NCBI RefSeq assembly: GCF_015706575.1
Contig: NW_024037060.1
Location: forward strand, 2,253,983 to 2,317,982
DNA from: Patiria miniata
Lineage: Eukaryota > Echinodermata > Asteroidea > Valvatida > Asterinidae
Direction: 5' to 3'
Length of the DNA stretch: 64,000 nt
Below the pieces are notes generated by a model. It saw nothing but the letters and a program-made list of their open reading frames with translations, did no database searches and had not been told where the DNA came from. A program made the position numbers and the translations under genes. Shown one piece after another: positions 1 through 10,400 of the stretch. Every line of letters begins with the position of its first letter. Position 1 is the first letter of the stretch.

Positions 1-1176
1 GATCAGTCTATTGTTACATCAAAGGGAGTGTCAGCACAGTGAGCAATAGGTAATGTGCAAGCGCGCAGTGGGCGGGGCCAAATGGATCAGTCTATTCTTA
101 CATCAAATGGAGTGTCAGCACAGTGAGCAATAGGTAATGTACATGTGCGCAGTGGGCGGGGCCAAATGGATCAGTCTATTGTTACATCAAAGGGAGTGTC
201 AGCACAGTGAGCAATAAGTAATGTACATGTGCGCAGTGGGCGGGGCCAAATGGATCAGTCTATTGTTACATCAAAGGGAGTGTCAGCACAGTGAGCAATA
301 GGTAATGTGCAAGCGCGCAGTGGGCGGGGCCAAATGGATCAGTCTATTCTTACATCAAAGGGAGTGTCAGCACAGTGAGCAATAGGTAATGTGCAAGCGC
401 GCAGTGGGCGGGGCCAAATGGATCAGTCTATTCTTACATCAAATGGAGTGTCAGCACAGTGAGCAATAGGTAATGTACATGTGCGCAGTGGGCGGGGCCA
501 AATGGATCAGTCTATTGTTACATCAAAGGGAGTGTCAGCACAGTGAGCAATAAGTAATGTACATGTGCGCAGTGGGCGGGGCCAAATGGATCAGTCTATT
601 GTTACATCAAAGGGAGTGTCAGCACAGTGAGCAATAGGTAATGTGCAAGCGCGCAGTGGGCGGGGCCAAATGGATCAGTCTATTCTTACATCAAATGGAG
701 TGTCAGCACAGTGAGCAATAAGTAATGTGCAAGCGCGCAGTGGGCGGGGCCAAATGGATCAGTCTATTCTTACATCAAATGGAGTGTCAGCACAGTGAGC
801 AATAAGTAATGTACATGTGCGCAGTGGGCGGGGCCAAATGGATCAGTCTATTCTTACATCAAATGGAGTGTCAGCACAGTGAGCAATAAGTAATGTACAT
901 GTGCGCAGTGGGCGGGGCCAAATGGATCAGTCTATTGTTACATCAAAGGGAGTGTCAGCACAGTGAGCAATAGGTAATGTACATGTGCGCAGTGGGCGGG
1001 GCCAAATGGATCAGTCTATTGTTACAGCGAATGGAGTGTCAGCACAGTGAGCAATAAGTAATGTACATGTGCGCAGTGGGCGGGGCCAAATGGATCAGTC
1101 TATTGTTGCATCAAATGGAGTGTCAGCACAGTGAGCAATAGGTAATGTGCATGTGCGCAGTGGGCGGGGCCTAATG
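1..1176. repeat. 84-bp tandem array, 14 copies
   Basis: GATCAGTCTATT recurs every 84 bp (1, 85, 169 and so on to 1093) and a last GATC stands at 1177. Units differ mainly at four places: ATTG/ATTC, AAAGGG/AAATGG, ATAGGT/ATAAGT and GCAAGC/ACATGT. By these types units 2-4 match units 6-8, and units 1 and 5 differ only at the first site, so a 336-bp four-unit block was itself duplicated. Units 13 and 14, next to the gene, are the most diverged. Every unit carries a GGGCGGGGC box. All six frames of a unit hold stops, so it is not coding. The array runs off the left edge of the window. It lies directly downstream of the ADAM10 stop, so it is 3' UTR or immediate 3' flank of that gene. Confidence 0.97.
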
Positions 1177-1183
1177 GATCATC

Positions 1184-1441
1184 TTAGAACCTTGTAGCCC
1201 TGCTCTCGGCGTTATCAGGATGCTGGTCAAAGGAGGGTTGGTTGGGCTGGTCGCCGTAGTAACGGCTGCCGCGGTTACGCTTCTTCTGGAGTCTGACGTT
1301 GACACTGGACCGGCGGCTCATCTCCTCCCTCTCCTTGTGCCAGGGGTTGGTGGTCGGGATGAGGCGCTCGCAGATGAAAACCACAAGGAACATGACGATG
1401 ATCATGATGACAATGACGATGACAATCACCCACCAGTTAGT
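1184..1441 (-). CDS. ADAM10: ADAM10 exon 15 (transmembrane and tail)
   Basis: Acceptor CATACAG. Residues 678-762: TNWW, a run of V/I/M/L/F (about 682-700) forming the membrane helix, then CERLIP and a basic tail with RLQKKRNRGSRYYG. The TAA stop is at 1184-1186. The tail lacks the long Pro-rich segment of human ADAM10. No AATAAA is visible on this strand from the stop to base 1. Confidence 0.93.
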   Translation of the reverse strand, partial: TNWWVIVIVIVIMIIVMFLVVFICERLIPTTNPWHKEREEMSRRSSVNVRLQKKRNRGSRYYGDQPNQPSFDQHPDNAESRATRF

Positions 1442-4400
1442 CTGTATGTGGGGGGGGGAGGATAAACGCAGAAAATTCAGAGTAATTTTTTGGAAGGCAT
1501 TTTAATTAATTTGTGACTTTGATTCATAAATCAACAAGAAAAGACGTTGAGAAAACCTGGAGCACTTTCAACAAACCGACTGACTGATTCAGTGAATGAC
1601 TGTCACTGGTCACTAAGCCTGGTTGTTGACTGGTGAAATGAATTACCCCGTAATGGGCTAAATCTGTCCCATTCACATGAAGTCCCTCTGCGAGAGACGA
1701 TTATTGTCTGGCAGCTAATAAGGAGTAAAATATGTGCTTGGCCGGTTTTCAACAAGTACATTTAACTGCCTCAGGGGGCTGGACACAACTAATGGCCTAA
1801 GCCGGAGGTTGAGGGATGTTATCGGCATCCAAGCCCCAAATTGTTTTCTCCCAAACGACATCCACATATGGGTTTACGCTATGGCGTTTTGGACAAAATG
1901 TGGGGAAAATAATAATACTATATCTGCGTACGTATCACAAAAGTATCGTAGAGGGCGCCAGACAACCATGTATGTGGATGTCGTTTGGGAAAAGAAAATT
2001 CACGTCCAGGCCCCCTGAGCCGGTCTTTAACGTACTTGTTTAATACCATCCAAGCACATATTTATTCCCATTCACAAATACCTTTGAGTCAAAAAGTCAA
2101 AACAAGTCAAAAATGATAAATTTCAAACGATTTTGTTCAACAAGTTTACTTCACGTTTTGTAAATACCCCTCTAGGTATGTTATGGAATGTGCCTCTCGC
2201 CAGTAGTCGTAAACATTTCCTTATATAGGAGATTGGCGCGAGCGTGGCAAGTACTGCACGATGTGGCACAGTACGCGGTGATGACGGTGTAGTGTGAATT
2301 TAGGACTCTCGAAATACGGACTCATTGATAGTACTGGGCATGCCTAAAAAGTGAAGATCATAAACGTTTAAACAATAAAAGGTTGAATTGGGACCAGATT
2401 TCATAGCAGTCCAAATTTCATGTCACACCAGAAAAGGGTTTAAAACCAGGCAGTTGGTGTTTTATCAACTGTTTAAGACCGGCCACGTGACGGGCTCTCC
2501 ACCAGTAGGAATGGGTAAACTGTCTTAGGTATTCACGAATACAAACTAAATGTCAGTGGATTTTTTTCATTCGATACCTCATATCTCAAGGGAATTGTTT
2601 TTATATTTCCAGGAAAAAAAAGCAACTGAAAAAAACAAAACAATCCATTTTTCAATGTAAAACTAAAAAAATAACACAGGGAACACATCTTTAAATAAAC
2701 TTGCAAAGGAAGAAGAGGCATTGGCTCCTTACCTTGATCCACGTCCAAATGACATCAGTCAGTTGGTCCTCCTCATTGTAGAAGATCTTACGTATGATGC
2801 CCGCCAGCGGCCCGTCCTCATTGGCTAAACGACAGATGTCAAAGACGTCACAGTAACCCATGTAGTCGTCACACGGGGATCCATGGACCTTGTTCAAGAC
2901 CGTATTGCCTGGACCAACGATGTTGATACGTGAGGCCGCAACGCAGGACTGAGGCTGACCTGGATGGTGGGGTCAAAGGTCAAGGTTGTCACAACTGAAG
3001 GTAATTTGTAATTAAAAAAGTCGTATCCTCTGAGTGATCCCCGTTTACTATTTCCAAGCTTTGCTAAAGTGGACCGATAAATCAAAATTAAGATCTTGTG
3101 CTGTAGGAATAGGTAACTGTTGCAAAACTCTTTCTTTGTTGGATGTTAAGGAACTGATTGTCAGTCATACCAGTCTGTTCCACCTGTTCTTAAATCATAT
3201 CATATCTGTAATTAATGAACTAAATTGGCAATAAAAAACAGTATCCTCTCTAGAATGATCCAAGTTTGCTATTTTCCAGGTTTGCAGCATTGCTAATGTT
3301 GCTAGCATCGTGATTTTGGGCGTGATCCCTGGCTACATGACACATACAGGATGAGTAAAAAAAAGCGGAACCCAAACCCCAAAAGTTATATTTCATATTT
3401 TAAAAAATATGTTGCACCAAACATAATAATGACTGGAAAGCCAATTTCACAAGCTACTTTTAGATGAAACAAATACTGAAATTGGTCAATCGGTTCACAC
3501 AATATCATTATTTAAACACAAGGACGCTAAAAATTCTTTCATTTAAAAATGCGATTTCAAGAATTGTCTTCAAACATCACCAGCGATAAAACCTCAGTTT
3601 AAAAGTTAAGAATATTCAACAAAGTCCTTTGGAAGGCCCGTCTTTAAAAAAAAAAATGGATTTCATAAATCATATTGTTTGCCTTACCAGGGTCGTTAAT
3701 AAAGCTATTGTGTACTACCGGTACAGTTGTTGACAGTTTTGGAACAAGTATTCTGTGTCATTTTCTTTGTTGTTCCAAACAGTCAGAATACACAATAAAC
3801 TGCGTTTTTTGGACGAAACAGGTTTGGGGTCATTGCGTTTAAAAGGTGATTTTCTTTGAATGGATTTAGCAATTTCAGTAATTTTTTTCATCTAAAGGTA
3901 GCTTATGAAATTGGCTTTCCAATCATTATTATGTTTGGTGCTACAAATTTTATTAAATATGAAATATATTTTTGGGGGTTTGGGTTCCGCTTTATTTGAC
4001 TCACTCTGTACATACAGGTTTATGGCTTCTGACTAGCACCCCTTGAACAAAGATATTGACAAACTGGGGAACCGCCAGCATAGGGCTGGATAGCTCAGAT
4101 GAGTAGAGCACCGGAACGGCAATCCGGAGGTCACAGGTTCAAACCCCGCTCCAGTCAATTTCTCAGTTCAACTGTATAATCATTCTATATGCTATTAAAT
4201 TTCACTGGCCGCTGAACTTATTACAGGAAGTAACTCAAGACTGCCCAAACAATGCGATTTCTTTACCTATATTTTGGCAGCACACTTGGCACTTCTCATT
4301 GTCTGACTTGCACTGACACTCCTCCAGATTGCTAATAATGCAGACAGACTCAGAACAACCCTGCAAATCAAATATCGGAATTGAACATGATGAGATATTT

Positions 4401-7400
4401 CAAAAAAGGAATCTGCAAACAAGAATCTTCTTAGGATGCACAAAATGTTACAAATTCAAATTTGTTTTACTCATCCCACTGTAACACAATGCCCAACAGA
4501 CAACCAATCAGAATCCACCAATACAAGCACTCCCAATCCTAACACAGCCTACTTAAGGAGCAGCATCTTCAACTCTCCTCAGTCTCCTGACGATGACTAG
4601 AGCAGCTAGTTGAAACGTTGACACCAAAGACAAGTTCTTTTAGAACTTAAAAGCAGGACTGTTCTTATCAGAACAAAAACTACTTAGCGAAAGTTGATTA
4701 TAAGCAGGACAAGTTCTTTTCAGAACTAAATATCTTCTAAGCAGTAGTTATTACCACATGGTGTTAAAGCAAACCGAAACAATACCAATACTCCATCATG
4801 CAAAGCCTAAAATCTTATAACATCACATTTATTTGTGATTTTTGCAACATATTACATGAAGGGAAGAAACTGGCGCACACTTCTCCCAACAACTAAAGAG
4901 CAAATACAACACACACATAGACCAAGGGAATAACTAATAATAATAACAACTCACCCCGCTTCTGCAAAACTTCCTGCCCCCGTCACATGTGGTGCGATCC
5001 GGCTTTGCCGCTCCGGTGCCACAAATATAACTGCTGCCAGTAGGATGTGGTTAAGGACAATTTTAACATGAAAAAAAAACCCAGCAAATACTTGTCTCAA
5101 AACAAAATCTCCTGAAAATGTAGCAGCTAAAACCATTATAAGAAAAATGATTGAGATAAAAGTGTTATCTGCTATTTGTGAAATGACTTGCTTGGAAAAG
5201 ATTTGGTTTCCATTCTGCAATAACTTGTTCGTATTCTCCTTGTGTGTTTATCCCAAGTCTAAATCAGAAAAGTCTTCCGAGTCCTCACAAGTCCACTGAG
5301 TCCTCATTAGTACCCTCAAGTCCCCCGAAGACTCCCAATCCCTCACAAGTCATTACAAGTCATCACAAGTCCTCACAAGTCCTCACAAGTCCCCACAAGT
5401 CCTCACAAGTCTCCTAAGCCTCCCAAGTCCAGGGGTGTGATTGGACAAAAATGAAAAATCCACGAACTTTGGTTGACATGTAATATACATGTACATGTAC
5501 ATGTACATGTATTATTGTACATGTACTTGTATAGATGTACATGTATACATATGCATGCACGTATGTCCATATATAGGCCTAGGGCATGTACATTTTATGT
5601 ACTGTAATTTCTGTAATGTTAGCAAATTTTGTCGCTTCAGTAAAGAAAACAAATGGGGGAAAAATTAAGAAAAAACGTCTGGTCATTAAATAATATAATC
5701 CATATGTGATTGATTCATAAAGGCTTTTTCTGTGTGTGATGTTATTACTTTTGCATGTTGCAGAGAGAAACGATTCACACAAAACAATATGAACGGTGCT
5801 GAAAAAGTTTAATCTTACTTTAAACTCCAGTCTGTATCTGTAGCGTACTGCAAGCAAACTCCACTATGGGATATACGGTTGCAGGCGCGTGGTGGCTAGC
5901 AGCATCCCTAAACAATTTTGTTAAAAAGCTCATCGAGAGAAGAGCAAAAATGAGTGCGTCTGCTAGCCACGCATGCGCAAAATTTACACATTGGGATTTT
6001 TGAAATTTTGTGTTGGTGGTGGCTATTTTTCAAAGCACTACTGCAGCTCAAACTGATTTCCATCCACAGTGACACTTTATTACCAGTTCTTCCAGCCATA
6101 CTCTTAAATTCCTTGACAAAATCGCTGCAATATTGACACCAATGTGTTTGCGAATTGCTAGCACACGATCGTCACTTCACAATACGTATACATGCACAAT
6201 ACACACACACATCCACACGCGATATACAAACACGAGGTGCTGCAAACCCATTGAAAATTATTTTTAGTCTGGTCCTCAAGTACTCCACTGCGCATACTGC
6301 ATTAATGTCTACTAGGTTCTTGACCGCACTGCATTAGACTTGTCACCAGTCCATCCATTATCGTAAATTAGAGCCTATATTTCGCCAGAAGTTTTTGGGC
6401 GATATTATTACGGAAACAGAAAACGTTAAAAATCCGGAATCCGCAAAAAAATTCCGCAGACGTTAGATTAAAAATCCGGAAAAATCACACCCCTGCAAGT
6501 CATCACAAGTCATTACAAGTCCCCACAAGTCCTCACAAGTCTCCCAAGACTCCCGATCCCTCACAAGTCACCACATGTCACCACAAGTCCCCACACATCA
6601 TCACAAGTCCTACACGCCCTACAAGTCTCCCAAGTTCTCAAAAGTCTCACAAGTCCTCCAAAGTCCTCACAAGTCTTCACAAGACTCCACAAGTCCCGAC
6701 AGTCCTCACAAGACCTCACAAGTCCCCCGAGTCCTCACAAGTCCCCAAAGTCCTCAGAAGTCACCACAAGCCAGTTACAAGCCACTCCATTGGACTATGA
6801 CAAAGGCATTGTTCACCCACTGACACTTGTAACTGGCCTTGTGGATGGGCTTGCGATGTACTTGTGACCAGACTTGTGATGGATTTGTGACAGACTCGAC
6901 TACAAAATTAATAAATGTTACAATAAACCCCTTACTGTGGACATGTCTTGATTCATCTGTGATACGCTCGGGGATACACTTTGTACTTTTCATTATTACT
7001 TAATTTCCATAACAAAACCCGTCCACAGTGCAATATGTCTAAGAGTATGCTTTGCCAAAGGATATGAGCAGTTTGCACTGAGGCTGCACTCGTCTTCCAT
7101 CTGACAGACAACGTTGGTGGATAGGAAGGTACATGTTTCACGGTCACAGCAATTGCCTTGCTGAGAACTAAAGAGGGGAAAAAAAGAAGGGAAAAAGAAA
7201 TGACACACACTTGTTTAAATGTACGGTTATAAAAAATACAATTTATCTAGGGAAAATACACCGAATTTATGTAACAGCCGTCCAAACTGTGAACCCAACC
7301 CAACAAAAGGAGTCGCAAGTTGCCAGAGCTACTTTTGAGTAATAAACAAATTTAGCACAATGGAAAGCAAAAGAGTGTATCAACATTCCCCCCCCAAAAA

Positions 7401-10400
7401 AAAAATACCCTATTCATTAGGATGTCAAACTAGTGATACTATACAATAGTCTGAAGTTGGATAGTCGATCTCAGCTCCCCGAGGTATTGGAAGTGAAAAA
7501 CTCTGAGGGAACTAGTTTGCCAACTTCCAATACCGAAGGGAGCTAATAACATCGACTATCTTCCCGAAATAAACCATGTTCCGTTTGTTCTACTCTACCT
7601 TCTACATATTCACCAACATTTCATCAAGTTTGCATTAGTACTAACTCGGCAAAACATTGCTGTTCGCGTGCCCCCACCTTTTCATGTAGCGGCTAGGGCG
7701 ATGTAACCGCATGCGCACTACCCCACTGCCCTAGTTTCACAATTACTTTGAAAGCTCCGTGTGCGGTACACACTACGTGCGTGTACTGGTTCTCTTGATG
7801 TATCGTCTTCAATTGAGCGCCAAGACATTTGGCAAAAATGCGTTTGAGAGTCTGCCTAACACTCTCTCCGTAGTCGTTTGAGGGGTTACTTATGCCCGTA
7901 GGCTTTTTTGCAAAATGTCACAGAGTGGAAGTTAACAGGAACCTACCTGCACTCGGCTGTGACCTTCAGCTGACACGCATTGGTCCTGGTATTGTCAGCA
8001 TTCTGAGCGATGCAACATGGATCATCACACGTCTCCTCAAAACCACAATCGCACATCTCACCATCTTCAACAACTTCATTCCCGCACAGTGTCACGGATG
8101 ACATAGCTACAAATGCATTTGAAAAGGGAAGAGAAATAGAACAGAAGCTTGAAATGGAGGTATGACCAAAAATTGGTGAGGTTGGTTTCCATTTTTTTTC
8201 CTACAAAATTGTGATCCTAAAGATGCCCAATATGTAGTGTAAAATTTTGCCATTTCGCCACTAAATGTGTTTTTTAATGATTTTCTGTTCAAGAAATGCA
8301 TAACCCAAAGTTGAAGAATCGGTATCTCTGCTTTCACCTTTGTGACTTGAGAGATTTCAAAATAGACATAATTTTGCTCAGAAAAGTCCATTTTCAAAAA
8401 CTGAAACCATCAAAGTACAGGGAAAGATCTATACACTGACAATCTTAGAAACCTTAAATTCAAACAACTACAAAAAAAAAGAGTCCTTTCTTTGACATAA
8501 CACACAGGGCTGAACCAATATATTCAACTTTAGAATATTCAATCCACCGAAAAGCCAAATTGCATTTTTCCGATTCAAATATTTGAAAAAAAGATCGACA
8601 ATCAGCTACATGAAAAAATTAATCGATACATACACAGTGTTCTTTTAATATTAATTGTAATTTCCGACTGGTGCAGGCCTGTGCATGAGAACACATGACA
8701 AACGGAAACAGATCCCCGGTGAAACGGTGGGGTATGCAGCGCATAGGCCAACTTCGTCCGAGTTCAAGTACAGATAATTCTGAAATTTGCCTTTTTCCCA
8801 AGTCAAAGCGAGCTGATTCCCTACTCACACACGAAGCAGTTCCTCTTGCTCGTTCCTGTGAAGACAGAGCCTAAGACATTGGTGATCTCGCGGATGCTGC
8901 ACGTGGAGAAATCGTCATTGTTGGCCAGAGTGCCAGACGTGGCGTAGGCAAACATCAGGTAGTTACCCCTGGTGCCCCCCGGGGAACAAACCTGGTCAGT
9001 CGCGGGGTCATGCTGCCAAATAAAATGTTGGAACAAAATCTTATCAAAATCGTATTAAAACTTGTGTATTGTGTCACAGTTTGGCGACAACAAGAGAAAT
9101 GGGACCAATTTCTGAATTGCCGAAGAGTGAAGTTTTGGGCTTGGAAAAAAAAAAGTTTCCCAACTAAAATGACATGTGATGGCATAGTTTCCACTTTCCA
9201 GCTTGCTTTTGTTGAAAATCTCAATTTATATCTCCTAACTCAAAATTCTATCCAGGATAACATTAATTTGCTAGATGTTAATTTCTGCTCATGAAAACAA
9301 AGTTCCCTGACTTTTCCCTGATACTTTCCCTGGGAAGTTTCCAAAAATTCCACGAGAAATATTTTCACTTTGACAAGGTTACTAGGAAGTCAAGAGGTGG
9401 TGTAGCACAGCCAATTGTCTGGAGAGGTGTGTAATATTCACCCTGCATTTATAAACACTAAAAAGCCACCATAGCCAGTCAGTCAATGGACACAACACGG
9501 ACACGTGGCACAAGACGCCAAATTGGCAGAAACCTTTCTCTTCTGTTATCTCTGATATTTGGTGGACTTTTTTTTTTACCCAAATACCCCGAGTTTTCCC
9601 TGACTGGAAAAATGAAAACTCGTTTTTAAGGTTTGCCCTGAATTCCAGAGTGGTTGGGAACTCTGAAAGAACACCCCCCCCCCCCAAAAAAAAACATAAA
9701 TAAGGAAATAAAAACCTTCAGCTCAAATCAAATTTCATGCAATACTAAAGTGTTTTATCAACAGTATTATGAATTTGCAAATCAGAATATCAACATTTGT
9801 CTCATGTTCAAACAAACACCCAAAAAGGATTCAGACGCACTCTCAAAGTAGCACCATGAAGAGTATTTACAGCTACACACCACCCAATGACTGTACTTTC
9901 AAACTGGACTTTATCCCGGTAAACTGTGGCAAATTTGTGAATTATGATTTTGTTTTATCGTCTTTTCAAGTGTCTTACATTGGATCCAAAGCTGTGCCCT
10001 ATCTCATGAGCGAAGGTGTTGTGTGACATCAGGGGCGGTACAGGCATTCCGTAGTTGTTGGTGGTGACAATGCCGGTGTTGAGGGTCGTGCCTCCCCTGC
10101 TGAGTTCGGGAGCGCAGAGACCACCGGTGCTTCCAGCTGAAGACGACAAAAGAACAAACATGATGTAAAAGGGAGTAATAGGCAGGGACGCTTGGGGAAG
10201 TACAGGGAATAATACGTTCAACACAACTCAACTCACCTACGGTAGTAGCAATCCATGCCAGGCCAAGAATACCGTTGGCAAAATCCCTGTTGGTGAATGT
10301 GTAGGCCAGGCAGTAGGCACTAAAGTCACCTTTGGAAGCAAGGTCAAGGTACTTCTCCACCCCAAGATTTGGGTTGCTGAACGGATAGTCATCAGATAGT

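Larger units (their letters stand above)
3240..4160 (+). repeat. tRNA-Ala-related composite repeat, copy 1 (interrupted)
   Basis: The segments 3240-3346 and 4011-4160 match, in order, the single repeat on the minus strand at 42780-43150: GTTTGCTATTT, CCAGGTTTGCAGC, CCCTGGCTACATGACA, GGTTTATG, CTTCTGACTAG, GGGGAACCGCCA, then a tRNA-like end. Copy 1 is split by the 662-bp MITE at 3347-4008. The overall form is SINE-like, but the tRNA part lies at the downstream end of the shared block, which is unusual for a SINE. Confidence 0.75.
2960..4266. other. ADAM10 intron 13 with composite repeat
   Basis: Contains the split tRNA-Ala-related repeat (about 3240-4160) and its inserted mariner-type MITE. 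A diverged extra copy of the repeat's left end (TATCCTCT, GATCC, GTTTACTATTTCC) sits at about 3025-3075, some 215 bp before the main one. Confidence 0.6.

Noticed and set aside
1-1176. CRISPR-like array (repeat plus spacers)
   Set aside because: The whole 84-bp unit is repeated with only point variants and no unique spacers; the DNA is animal.
1220-1465. 81-codon plus-strand ORF over the ADAM10 tail
   Set aside because: It is the opposite-strand shadow of the last ADAM10 exon.
4084-4157. Working tRNA-Ala gene
   Set aside because: It belongs to a dispersed repeat, lacks U33 and has T-stem mismatches; listed only as a tRNA-like sequence.
5579-6337. Several short ORFs inside the hAT-like element as a transposase
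   Set aside because: None shows hAT transposase motifs or length; the element appears non-autonomous.
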